41,011 bases of DNA. Source: an uncultured Alcanivoracaceae bacterium. GTDB lineage: Bacteria > Pseudomonadota > Gammaproteobacteria > Xanthomonadales > Marinicellaceae. A program made the position numbers and the translations under genes. The notes under the pieces were generated by a model. That model worked only from the letters and a program-made list of their open reading frames with translations, was not told the origin of the DNA and did no database searches. Shown here one piece after another: positions 28,047 through 37,720 of the stretch (the stretch's first letter is position 1; each line of letters opens with the position of its first letter). The stretch covers positions 1-41,011 of the forward strand of contig CAMZLQ010000134.1 of assembly GCA_947311585.1 (NCBI GenBank), read 5' to 3'.

Positions 28047-28286
28047 TTATGGACGGCAATGACCGCCAGTCCCCTCTTCCTCCCCCATACGGTTATTACT
28101 TGTTTGATCTTCATCACAATCATCTTCTGGTGGAATGATAACTCTTGTTTCCCGAGTCAAATCAAACTGTTCAATTAATTGTATTAGGTAAAATTCTTGC
28201 TGATTTTTTATTTGACTGTTTTGTGCAAGGGGCTCATCAGCCATTGCAAAACTCGATATTAGCAACAGGGGTAATAATTTTTTCAT
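28047..28286 (-). CDS. small secreted acidic peptide, unknown function, 2 Cys
   Basis: Signal peptide MKKLLPLLLISSFAMA; start overlaps the stop of the upstream gene (28283-28286, ATGA). Confidence 0.7.
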   Translation of the reverse strand: MKKLLPLLLISSFAMADEPLAQNSQIKNQQEFYLIQLIEQFDLTRETRVIIPPEDDCDEDQTSNNRMGEEEGTGGHCRP

Positions 28287-29044
28287 TGGTCTTCCTCTTT
28301 TTTATGATTTAGATTAAATTGCATTAATGATATTCCATACTTTTTAAAAGTACCAGATTCGACATCTTGGTAATAGTGCTCAAACTCCTTTTTGAGTTGG
28401 TTTTTTGTGTTTTCCAGTATCTGTCGTGTTTTCCTGTGTAATTCATTTAGTGAATCAGGATCAACACGCGTTGTAAAAATGCTATATTCGTAATCCCTTT
28501 GCTCCCTTTGAGGGCAATTAATATTCCACAGCACCGTATTTGTAAAATGATCGATATGATTGGAGTATATTTGCATCGTTTGGCTTGAGTTCGGAATATT
28601 GGTTATGGTATTGGTAATGTATTCAATTTTATCGCCTAAATCCTTAATGCAACCCAACGCACTGAGTTCTTTTATTACTGAATTCAGTGTGGTTGCTCCG
28701 TAGGCAACTTTTTTAATTATGCTCTCAATTGAATTTTCACCCCTCTTATTAATCACTTTTGTGGAATACTTCTCACACTGAAGTTTTATGTTATTGATGA
28801 GGGTGAATATTGAAGAGTTTTTTTTGTATTGCGGCTTATCTTTAATAATAGCTGATACTGTTCTTCTATCAATTCCTGTCTTTAATGCGGTACGAGTGAT
28901 TGTTTTATTGTGTTTATAGTTTTCTAACACATACTCTTTTCTAAGCGTTTTAACAGCTTCATCAAAATCAACATTAAATTCTTGCATAAAACGAGCCAAA
29001 CCTTTAAAAGTTTTCTCTAAGTCTTTGAGTGTTTTCATGCTCAC
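28283..29044 (-). CDS. DUF6502-like putative HTH regulator
   Basis: N-terminal HTH-like KTITRTALKTGIDRRTVSAIIKD, overall length and layout like DUF6502 proteins. Start is GTG 29044 or ATG 29038. Confidence 0.65.
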   Translation of the reverse strand: MSMKTLKDLEKTFKGLARFMQEFNVDFDEAVKTLRKEYVLENYKHNKTITRTALKTGIDRRTVSAIIKDKPQYKKNSSIFTLINNIKLQCEKYSTKVINKRGENSIESIIKKVAYGATTLNSVIKELSALGCIKDLGDKIEYITNTITNIPNSSQTMQIYSNHIDHFTNTVLWNINCPQREQRDYEYSIFTTRVDPDSLNELHRKTRQILENTKNQLKKEFEHYYQDVESGTFKKYGISLMQFNLNHKKEEDQ

Positions 29045-29052
29045 ATCTTAAT

Positions 29053-29066
29053 ATACACTATTGTAT
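29053..29066. promoter_or_regulatory. operator candidate ATACA-CTAT-TGTAT upstream of the DUF6502-like gene
   Basis: Inverted repeat overlapping a TATATT -10 candidate (minus, 29050-29055); 13/14 match to 27655-27668. Confidence 0.55.
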
Positions 29067-29101
29067 TATTGCAAGATATTTTTTAGATAGACTTAAATTA
29101 T

Positions 29102-29443
<342 letters not shown>

Positions 29444-29573
29444 TTATCTCTCTTTGGTTTTATTTAAAAACATAATTATAGGCTTTTTCCTACAAATTGA
29501 TAGTGACTTTCTGATTCTTAAACTTTGTGCTTGTGTTAAAATGGCGGTATTATTTAATTCAATTAAGACGATT

Positions 29574-29813
29574 ATGATTAAACCACAGGCCGTAGAAGAT
29601 GTTGTTAGCAAAATTGGGGAATTGATTCCTCAAGACCTTAAAACCATTCGAGATGAGTTTCACACCAATGCCAAGGCGGTTTTGGTCGCTGGATTAAAAA
29701 AGATGGACTTGGTTACGCGTGAAGAGTTTGACGTGCAAAAGGCTGTTTTGGCTAAAACACGTGAAAAACTTAAGATGCTTGAAACTGAATTGAAGAACTT
29801 ACAGAAGTCATAA
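29574..29813 (+). CDS. ubiK: UbiK-like accessory factor (YqiC/BMFP domain)
   Basis: MIKPQAVEDVVSKIGELIPQDLKTIRDEFHTNAKAVLVAGLKKMDLVTREEFDVQKAVLAKTREKLKMLE; start set at ATG 29574. Confidence 0.88.
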   Translation: MIKPQAVEDVVSKIGELIPQDLKTIRDEFHTNAKAVLVAGLKKMDLVTREEFDVQKAVLAKTREKLKMLETELKNLQKS

Positions 29814-29836
29814 AACAAAAGGATAGAGAAACAAGG

Positions 29837-31345
29837 ATGTCAAAATTAGCTATAGTCTATTCGCGTGCGCAAGATGGTATTAAAGCGCCATTGGTTCGCG
29901 TCGAAGTGCATTTATCTAAGGGCTTGCCAGGCCTAAATATTGTTGGCTTGCCAGAGACTGCAGTCAAAGAAAGTAAAGACCGTGTGCGTGCTGCCATCAT
30001 CAATAGCAATCTTGATTTTCCGCAACAACGTATCACCATTAATCTCTCTCCTGCCGACCTACCCAAAGAAGGCGGTCGTTTTGACTTGCCTATTGCTATT
30101 GGCATCTTGGCAGCATCCGAACAGGTCTCTGGTGATAGATTAACCGAATCGGAGTTTGTTGGTGAGTTATCTTTGGGTGGTGAACTGCGCTCAATTAAAG
30201 GTGTGTTACCTATTGCCATAGAAACATTTCAATCTAATCGAGTTTTGGTGGTTCCATTTGACAATGGTTGTGAAGCCGCTTTGATTAGCACTGGCATTTG
30301 CAAAACAGCTTTGAATTTAATCGAAGTGTGTGCATGGTTAAATCAACTATCTGCTTTGCCACAAGCCAAAACCATTGTAAGACCTAACAAAATTACTTGT
30401 GCTGATTTGTCCGAAGTTAAGGGTCAGTTCCAAGCCAAAAGAGCTTTGGAAATTGCCGCTACTGGTTCACACAATTTGCTATTTATTGGTCCTCCTGGCA
30501 CTGGTAAAACCATGTTAGCTAGCCGTTTATCTGGCATAATGCCAGCATTAACAGAAAATCAAGCCATTGAATCTGCGGCTATTGCCTCTATTTCAGGACA
30601 AGGCTTTGATATTAACAATTGGTTTATTCCACCTTTTCGTGCGCCTCATCATACTGCTTCTGCGGTGGCTTTGGTCGGCGGTGGTTCCAACCCAAAACCC
30701 GGGGAAATTAGCCTTTCTCATCAAGGAGTTTTATTTCTGGATGAATTGCCGGAATTTTCTCGCCATGTTTTGGAGGTTTTGCGTGAACCGATGGAGTCGG
30801 GGAGAATTACCATTTCACGTGCAGCTCGACAAGCCGAGTTTCCTGCTAAGTTTCAATTAATTGCAGCAATGAACCCTTGTCCGTGTGGATTTCTGGGTGA
30901 CAAAGAACGCGAGTGCTCATGTTCTCAATCTCAAATCGAACGTTACCGAGCCAAAGTTTCTGGGCCTTTGTTGGATAGGGTTGATATGCATGTGGAAGTA
31001 TCTCGAATTGCCTATAAAGAACTGCGAACAAAAAGCTCTGATGGTGAGTCAAGTCAGTGCGTAAAAAAACGTGTAGAGCAGGCAAGGAAAATTCAACTAA
31101 GACGTAACCAAGGTAAAACAAATGCTGATTTATCGAATCAAGAAATGGACATGTATTTGAATATTCCTGAAGAAAATTTAGTTATGCTAGAATCCATAGT
31201 AGAGAAACTTAAACTCTCTGCTCGTGCGTATCACCGCATTTTGAAGGTCGCTCGAACTATTGCGGATTTAGAAAAAAGTTCAAGTATAGAAAAAAAGCAT
31301 TTGTTAGAAGCCGTTTCCTACCGCTGTTTGGATAGAGTAATCTAA
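29837..31345 (+). CDS. comM: YifB/ComM-family Mg chelatase-like AAA ATPase
   Basis: VEVHLSKGLPGLNIVGLPETAVKESKDRVRAAI; LLFIGPPGTGKTMLASRLSGIMP; MNPCPCGF. Confidence 0.93.
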   Translation: MSKLAIVYSRAQDGIKAPLVRVEVHLSKGLPGLNIVGLPETAVKESKDRVRAAIINSNLDFPQQRITINLSPADLPKEGGRFDLPIAIGILAASEQVSGDRLTESEFVGELSLGGELRSIKGVLPIAIETFQSNRVLVVPFDNGCEAALISTGICKTALNLIEVCAWLNQLSALPQAKTIVRPNKITCADLSEVKGQFQAKRALEIAATGSHNLLFIGPPGTGKTMLASRLSGIMPALTENQAIESAAIASISGQGFDINNWFIPPFRAPHHTASAVALVGGGSNPKPGEISLSHQGVLFLDELPEFSRHVLEVLREPMESGRITISRAARQAEFPAKFQLIAAMNPCPCGFLGDKERECSCSQSQIERYRAKVSGPLLDRVDMHVEVSRIAYKELRTKSSDGESSQCVKKRVEQARKIQLRRNQGKTNADLSNQEMDMYLNIPEENLVMLESIVEKLKLSARAYHRILKVARTIADLEKSSSIEKKHLLEAVSYRCLDRVI

Positions 31346-31376
31346 GCGGTATTATGCCGCAGGATTAATATTAATA

Positions 31377-31718
31377 TTAATTTTCTATTTCTTTTGATTG
31401 GGCAATAATGCGATTAAGAATATTTTGATCATCTTCAGAAATATCAATAATGGAAAAACCGCACAGGCATAGATTCGTATATTGAACTTCTGCCCACAAA
31501 CATTCCAGCCCAATATTAATGTTTTTCAAGCCTCGCACTGAAAACTTCCATTCTGTTTGAAACATCTCCCCCACTTCGATCCTTGACTTGCACGCAACAA
31601 GCAACCCATCAGAAGATATATTTAAAATGTCTCCAAATTCTGTGCCTATTATCAAGTCAACAATTTCTATCTTAACTTTTGGCTTAACTCTTTTTGATTT
31701 TCTGTATTCTTTACTCAT
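31377..31718 (-). CDS. PilZ domain protein
   Basis: YRKSKRVKPKVKIEIVD...GDILNISSDGLLVAC, PilZ-like RxxxR and (D/N)xSxxG pattern. Confidence 0.7.
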   Translation of the reverse strand: MSKEYRKSKRVKPKVKIEIVDLIIGTEFGDILNISSDGLLVACKSRIEVGEMFQTEWKFSVRGLKNINIGLECLWAEVQYTNLCLCGFSIIDISEDDQNILNRIIAQSKEIEN

Positions 31719-31737
31719 TATTATTTTTTTTAGTGGC

Positions 31738-33936
31738 TTATGATGCAGAGGCTGATGTTATAGTTTGTAATTTTTTAAAAATAGTTCTCAATACGGAGTC
31801 AAAGTATTTCTTTTCCTCTTTTTTGACGACGATAATATTCTTTCTTGCAAGATCAATAGCTATTGCATTTAAGGATTTTTCATAAGGCTTACTGCCCATT
31901 AAGGTTACAAAAAGCGCCTTGTTACTAACAGGACTAAACCAACTTAATTTTCTTCTTATTTTTTGTCTCTGTTGATTAATAATAAAATCAAATAAAGTTC
32001 CATAGGGCATTAAACGAATTTTAGTCAACTCTGCCTTTTCAACCTCTGTAAGATCTCGTAACTCCTCTAGTTTAACAGAACCTGCTTTTTTAGCATTGGT
32101 TTTATTTTTATTAATTGTTGCTACTTCTGAGAGTTTTATTTCTTTAGTTAACGTGCCTGCAGTCGCTGCATTGGCACATTCTTTAATATTATTTAGAGTT
32201 CTGGATCTGTCATTTTCTGAAAAACCCAACTCGTCCATTGTTTGGTCTAGGTGATGCAGTGACTCTATTTTTTGTTTTGGTGTTAACTCTTTAATCAACT
32301 TAGGGTTTGCCATTTTAGCAATATTTGTTGATGCATTAATATTCTTATGCCACTGTTCAGAGTCTTCGCCATGCCTTAACAAGGATAGCGTAAGAGAATC
32401 CTGAATGACGTATTTAATCACATTTTGAACAAATTCAGGCACAGCATTTTTTGCAACATTTTCAACAACTTCTTCAACCTTATGGCGTGATATATTTAAT
32501 TTTTCTTTACCCTTTGCTGCATTTACCCACTTTTCTTCCGCCTTTTTTGCTCGCCTCTCTGTTAAACGCAAGTAACTTTCTAAATCTTCATTCGCTATGT
32601 CAAAAGATTGTGGTGTACCATCAAATTCACTGGCAACACTTGAACTAAACTGGTGCAGTTTTTTGACTACGGATGTTCCGTGCCATTTTTGTGCAGCATA
32701 AATCAATTTTTCTAGGTATTGTCGAGCTGGGTGGTTCGGATTATTAAAAAACTGATCGTCTGTTATAGATGTTCGAATTAATGGTATATTGATGGCATTG
32801 AGAGAAGATAATATATTTCCATCAATAGAGTTGTCTGCTTTGACTTGTTCATAAAACATGCCCATCACATCAAAGGAGTTTTGTTGTTGAGGCGTTAATG
32901 TTGGGTAATAAATACCCGTTTCATTTTTAACGTCATCTAAAATCATTTCTTTTAATTTATCTATTTCAGTTCCCCCAGCAGCAACACTGGTTACTTTTGA
33001 TAAATTATTTAGCGTTTGATCCATCATCGCATTATCTATATTTGATGCTTGGCTTCCTTGACTTACTTGATTGCTCTGCATTCTGCTTTGATTCATTAAA
33101 TCAAAAATGGATTTAACTATTTCAGAAGAATTTACACCACCTGACTTTTGAGTTTCTCCTTGTCCTCCATGAAAAACATTGTTGGTATTTACTGCAGGTG
33201 AATTGGCTTGATTTGTGCTGGATTGGTCTTGCGGTTGATTTAGTCCATGAGAGCCCAATTGTTCCTGACCAACACGCTTATTCTTACCCGCATGAGGCAT
33301 AGCTACCTTCTTTTTAATATTGGGCAATATTCCAGCATCAACAAACTTTTTATCAATAATATCATACAATGTGTGTAAATTTTTATTCAATTCCTTTTTC
33401 AAAATTTCTATTATTGACACCTTAGTCAATATACTTGCTTCGAGCACTTCAAGGGTCTGACTGTATATCCAACAGATTGAAGTGACGCCAAAGGGCATAT
33501 TCGCTTTAGTTATATTTCTAGAAGCAAAAAGAATTTTTAATCTCTTCTCAAGTGCATAGAGGTAATTGGAAAATCTGATATCTAATACCGATTCTAACTG
33601 TGTAAAAGCCAAACTAATTTCCAATTCCTCATCTTCAACTAAGGACAAGCTAATTTCATCATTGGATAAACTAATTTGTTCAGTTATTTTATCTGGCATA
33701 CTTTTAGTAATATCACTTAGAACCTGTACAATAGAATCTTGATTGTTCTTAAGCGCATTGTATTGTTCAAATAATTTTGTCTCTTGTTGGTTCGATGACG
33801 CATTTTCTGCTTGCAGAAACAAGTTCTCCAGAGTCTTTTCACATGCTATTGAAAGCGATTTTTCCAAACAACGTTGGAAAGGTACTAGACTACTGCTTAT
33901 GAGGTTGTTGTGCCCGATTCGAGATGGTGTTCTCAT
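31738..33936 (-). CDS. DUF1631 family protein
   Basis: RTPSRIGHNNLISSSLVPFQRCLEKSLS...; WVNAAKGKEKLNISRHKVEEVVENVAKNAVPEFVQNVIKYVIQDSL; length and layout typical. Confidence 0.8.
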   Translation of the reverse strand: MRTPSRIGHNNLISSSLVPFQRCLEKSLSIACEKTLENLFLQAENASSNQQETKLFEQYNALKNNQDSIVQVLSDITKSMPDKITEQISLSNDEISLSLVEDEELEISLAFTQLESVLDIRFSNYLYALEKRLKILFASRNITKANMPFGVTSICWIYSQTLEVLEASILTKVSIIEILKKELNKNLHTLYDIIDKKFVDAGILPNIKKKVAMPHAGKNKRVGQEQLGSHGLNQPQDQSSTNQANSPAVNTNNVFHGGQGETQKSGGVNSSEIVKSIFDLMNQSRMQSNQVSQGSQASNIDNAMMDQTLNNLSKVTSVAAGGTEIDKLKEMILDDVKNETGIYYPTLTPQQQNSFDVMGMFYEQVKADNSIDGNILSSLNAINIPLIRTSITDDQFFNNPNHPARQYLEKLIYAAQKWHGTSVVKKLHQFSSSVASEFDGTPQSFDIANEDLESYLRLTERRAKKAEEKWVNAAKGKEKLNISRHKVEEVVENVAKNAVPEFVQNVIKYVIQDSLTLSLLRHGEDSEQWHKNINASTNIAKMANPKLIKELTPKQKIESLHHLDQTMDELGFSENDRSRTLNNIKECANAATAGTLTKEIKLSEVATINKNKTNAKKAGSVKLEELRDLTEVEKAELTKIRLMPYGTLFDFIINQQRQKIRRKLSWFSPVSNKALFVTLMGSKPYEKSLNAIAIDLARKNIIVVKKEEKKYFDSVLRTIFKKLQTITSASAS

Positions 33937-34033
33937 ATATTACCCTATTTATTATTTCCCATAATATCTATGAAGTGCCAATATTTATGCCCAAGAGAGA
34001 TATTCTAATCCTGCTTAGGCATAATTGTGTAAC

Positions 34034-35305
34034 TTACTTTAGTCTCTTAATTTTCATCATGCCCAAGATATATCGCTCAAACAAAGAATCTGTTGATCCA
34101 GTTTTGACCTTACGCATAAAATACTTTTCAAAAGCGATTTTGGCTAAATGCACCCATTTGCCTTTTTTCGCCCATGTTGTGTTACGAGGAGGAATCTGAG
34201 GCAAGGCAACAAAAGCCACACCCGTATCTCCCAAATCAGCTAAACAAATGGCATTCCATGTTGCTTTAGCATAAGGCTCTTTACCTTCTAATTCTGCTTT
34301 AATATTTTTTGCAGCAGCCGTTACCATTGATTCTATCATGTATCCCGTTTTTGGCGCACCTGTAGCCACAGGTGTTGCCTCAACTGGCGGAATTGCAACA
34401 CAAACACCTGCTGAATAGATATTTTTAAATTTTGGATTTCTTTGGTATTCGTCAATTAATACAAATCCACGAGGGTTATTCAAACCCTCAACATCCATCA
34501 CTGCATCCACACCCAAAAAGGCTGGAAGCATCATGGAAAAATTAAAATCAAGCTCGTGCTTTTTATAATCCTCACCTTTACCGTCAACTTCGGTAACAAA
34601 CATTTTTCCTTGTTCAATTTTGTCTACTTTAGCATTGGTAATCCATTTAATATGCCTATCACGCATAACAGACTCCATGAGCCCTTTTGAGTCTCCTACA
34701 CCGCCTAACCCCAAGTGGCCAATATAAGGTTCTGCCGTAACAAATGTCATTGGCACTTGATCACGAATGCCTCGTTTACGTAAGTCTGTATCAACAATCA
34801 TCGCAAATTCATAAGCAGGGCCATAACAACTCGCCCCTTGCACAGCACCAATTACAATCGGGCCTGGGTTTTCTAAAAACTTTTGGTATTCTTCCCACGC
34901 TTGTTCTGAGTGACCCAATGTGCAAATAGATTGCGTGTACCCATCAATTGGTCCCAAACCTTCGACTTCATGAAAAGCCAATTTTGGTCCCGTGGTGATA
35001 ACCAAATAATCGTATTCAACGACTTCACCGTCATCTAAAATCATTTTGTTATTTGCAGCATCAATTTTTTTCGCACCACTGGTTTTAAAATCAATTTTTT
35101 TCTTTTTCATGTATTTGGTTAAATCAACTGAAATTTTTTCTGATTTTGACCAGCCGACCGCAGCCCATGGATTGGAAGGAGTGAAACAAAATTTTTCACC
35201 TTTATTGACCAAGGTAACTTGATGCTCTTTACTTAATTCTTTGCGCAAATCATAAGCGGCTGGAACGCCACCAATGCCTGCACCTAATACGACTATATGA
35301 CTCAT
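34034..35305 (-). CDS. sqr: sulfide:quinone oxidoreductase-like FAD-dependent oxidoreductase
   Basis: HIVVLGAGIGGVPAAYDLRKEL; ASCYGPAYEFAMIVDTDLRKR; TGYMIESMVTAAAKNI. Confidence 0.85.
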   Translation of the reverse strand: MSHIVVLGAGIGGVPAAYDLRKELSKEHQVTLVNKGEKFCFTPSNPWAAVGWSKSEKISVDLTKYMKKKKIDFKTSGAKKIDAANNKMILDDGEVVEYDYLVITTGPKLAFHEVEGLGPIDGYTQSICTLGHSEQAWEEYQKFLENPGPIVIGAVQGASCYGPAYEFAMIVDTDLRKRGIRDQVPMTFVTAEPYIGHLGLGGVGDSKGLMESVMRDRHIKWITNAKVDKIEQGKMFVTEVDGKGEDYKKHELDFNFSMMLPAFLGVDAVMDVEGLNNPRGFVLIDEYQRNPKFKNIYSAGVCVAIPPVEATPVATGAPKTGYMIESMVTAAAKNIKAELEGKEPYAKATWNAICLADLGDTGVAFVALPQIPPRNTTWAKKGKWVHLAKIAFEKYFMRKVKTGSTDSLFERYILGMMKIKRLK

Positions 35306-35522
35306 GTTTATCTCTCTATTTTAATTTATATGATTGTTTTAAACTAAATTGATGTTTGTTCCCCAGTGCTCAAACACGCCTTTAAGTAACTTTCTAGTTT
35401 TTATTAATTAGGAGTTTTTTTATTATAATTGGCCTCCTTAACCAATAGTGGCAATGATTGTAACACAGCAAAAAGGTTAATTAAACCCTAATTCCCATTG
35501 TTACTTTATCGTTAACAGTCGG

Positions 35523-36395
35523 TTAAAACCCTTTTCCAAGCTTATTGAGAGGAATTATCAAATAACGGCATCCATTAGATTCAGGCTCTGGGAAATTACC
35601 TGCCCGAATATTGACCTGTATGGAAGGAATAATAAGTTTAGGTTGATTTAATTGTGCATCACGTTGTTCACGCATTCTTATGAACTCTTCTATTTTTGTT
35701 GTACGAGTTATGTGTTTGTTTTCAGTTTGTTGAACAGAAGACAGAAACCACGCCAGTGGTTTGCGTTGATTGGGAGGGTAGTCATGGCATAAATACAATT
35801 TTTTTTCTTCACCCAAAGCATATATTTTTTGCACTGAATCAAACAGCTTTTGTGCGTTTCCACCAGGAAAATCACAGCGTGCGGAACCATAGTCAGGAGA
35901 AAAAAGCGTATCCCCAATAAAAACACAATCTCCGCAAATAAAGCTCATGCTATCATTGGTATGCCCAGGTGTGTGCAAAACTTTAATTTGGAGATTTCCA
36001 CACCTTATTTTATCACCATCTTTAAGTAAAAGATTAAATTGCGATCCATCTGTTCTAAAACTTTTATCAAGGTTGAAAATGCTTTTGAATATTTCTTGCA
36101 CTCTTTGGATGCCCTCACCTATTGCCACTGACGCTTTGGTTTTGCTCGTGATATAAGCTGCTGAAGTGAGGTGGTCGGCATGTGCGTGAGTTTCTAACAC
36201 GTGCTGCACTATTAATCCTTTGTGCTTAATATACAACAGAACCTCATCAATAAATTGTGTTGAAGTATTGGCGTTATTGGCGTTGTAGTCCAATACTGGA
36301 TCAATGATTGCTGCCTTTTTTGTTTCAGGGCAAATCACAACATGTGTCCAAGTAAATGTCTCTTTATGGTAAAAACTCTTAACTTTTGGGTTCAA
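35523..36395 (-). CDS. MBL-fold persulfide dioxygenase-like hydrolase (Blh/ETHE1 type)
   Basis: THAHADHLTSAAYI, VLHTPGHTNDSMSFI, VFIGDTLFSPDYGSARCDFPGG, LCHDYPPNQRKPLAW. Proposed TTG start at 36395 (LNPKVKSFYHKETFTW) preceded by AAGGA. Confidence 0.85.
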   Translation of the reverse strand: MNPKVKSFYHKETFTWTHVVICPETKKAAIIDPVLDYNANNANTSTQFIDEVLLYIKHKGLIVQHVLETHAHADHLTSAAYITSKTKASVAIGEGIQRVQEIFKSIFNLDKSFRTDGSQFNLLLKDGDKIRCGNLQIKVLHTPGHTNDSMSFICGDCVFIGDTLFSPDYGSARCDFPGGNAQKLFDSVQKIYALGEEKKLYLCHDYPPNQRKPLAWFLSSVQQTENKHITRTTKIEEFIRMREQRDAQLNQPKLIIPSIQVNIRAGNFPEPESNGCRYLIIPLNKLGKGF

Positions 36396-36464
36396 ATTGA
36401 AATTCCTTTGTTTGCATCTAGGTATTATATTAGAATATGCTAATTTAAGCAAATGAGTCATTAA

Positions 36465-37238
36465 ATGATTTTAGGTTGGATAGGCGCACTTTTTATTGGA
36501 ATATCTCTTGGGTTGATGGGTTCTGGGGGCTCAATTCTTACCGTTCCTGTCTTGGTGTATCTGTTTGGACAAGAAGAAAAAGTTGCCATTGCAGGCTCAC
36601 TTGCTATCGTAGGCACCATTGCCTTAGCTGGAGGATTGGCTTATTTAAAAAATAATTTAGTGAACTGGAAAACCCTCTTTTTATTGAGTTTTCCAAGCAT
36701 GATTGCCACCTATTTTGGCGCCCTGCTTGCTGCTTACATTCCTGGCATTATTCAATTGATAATTTTTGCTTTCATCATGTTCGTTGCCGCCTTAAGCATG
36801 TTTAACTCGAGAAACATTGGCTCTGAGCCACACAAAATGCAAACAAATAAAGTTATTGTTAGTGGTCTTTTGGTTGGCGTTATTACTGGAATTGTCGGTG
36901 TTGGCGGTGGCTTTTTAATCGTTCCTGCATTGGTGTTAATGGCGGGTTTATCCATGCGCAACGCCATCGCTACCAGCTTGTTTATTATTGCTATTAACTC
37001 CTATACAGGGTTCATCAAATATTATTTTACTCTTAAACAAAACAACCTCTTACTGGACTGGAGAATCATCACCTTGGTTGCCTTTATTGGAATTATGGGA
37101 ACCTTTGTTGGAAAATTCATCTGCCACAAAGTAGCGCAAGTAAAATTAAAACGCTATTTTGCTTATTTTCTATTATTGATGGCGGTTTTTATTTTGTATA
37201 AAGAAGCACCAAAAGCACTTGATTTACTCACGAGTTAG
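36465..37238 (+). CDS. sulfite exporter TauE/SafE family protein
   Basis: LGLMGSGGSILTVPVLVYLFG, GIVGVGGGFLIVPALVLMAGLSMRNAIATSL. Confidence 0.9.
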   Translation: MILGWIGALFIGISLGLMGSGGSILTVPVLVYLFGQEEKVAIAGSLAIVGTIALAGGLAYLKNNLVNWKTLFLLSFPSMIATYFGALLAAYIPGIIQLIIFAFIMFVAALSMFNSRNIGSEPHKMQTNKVIVSGLLVGVITGIVGVGGGFLIVPALVLMAGLSMRNAIATSLFIIAINSYTGFIKYYFTLKQNNLLLDWRIITLVAFIGIMGTFVGKFICHKVAQVKLKRYFAYFLLLMAVFILYKEAPKALDLLTS

Positions 37239-37655
37239 CGCATATTTCGTCGCAAACCAATGAGCCAAGAAAACAATAAGCAGCCAAACCCAAAGAGAAC
37301 CCACTGGCAGTTTGTTACTCCAATAAACTGGCCAAATAAAGGCTGTCACAAGATTCATAACCGCTTCAATAAAAAAATTAATAAGCATCTTAAAACCAAT
37401 GCTATCAATAAAATCAGTAATACTGGTAAAGTTCTTAAAAAAATCAATAAACTGATTAAACTCCACATGCAAATAGGTCATTAAAGCCAAAATACCATAA
37501 AAACCTCCACCAAATTTAATGAATTTCTTGCGCAGCATTCGCACGTGAAAACTTTCGCCTTCTTTATCTTCAAGTTCAATTTCTTTGAGCTCTTTTTTAA
37601 GTTCGGTTGCGTTGTTCGATTTTAACTTGGTTTTACCGCTTGTAAGCACTACCAA
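37224..37655 (-). CDS. hypothetical membrane protein; N-terminus uncertain
   Basis: At least two hydrophobic segments; ORF-track start is a TTG; a TM-encoding frame lies immediately upstream in another frame. Confidence 0.55.
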   Translation of the reverse strand: MVVLTSGKTKLKSNNATELKKELKEIELEDKEGESFHVRMLRKKFIKFGGGFYGILALMTYLHVEFNQFIDFFKNFTSITDFIDSIGFKMLINFFIEAVMNLVTAFIWPVYWSNKLPVGSLWVWLLIVFLAHWFATKYALTRE

Positions 37656-37720
37656 ATAATAAGAAAAAAGAGCAACAGGAAAACCAGAAAGAGAAAGGCT
37701 TTGATTGCATCAATTATCAT
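37649..37720 (-). CDS. possible 23-aa transmembrane microprotein, or the out-of-frame N-terminus of the 37224 ORF
   Basis: MIIDAIKAFLFLVFLLLFFLIIW*; its ATG overlaps the ribA stop (ATGA at 37717-37720). Confidence 0.4.
   Translation of the reverse strand: MIIDAIKAFLFLVFLLLFFLIIW

Noticed and set aside
31364-31381. Perfect 18-bp palindrome ATTAATATTAATATTAAT
   Set aside because: Low-complexity TTAATA tandem overlapping the PilZ gene stop; palindromy expected from the repeat.
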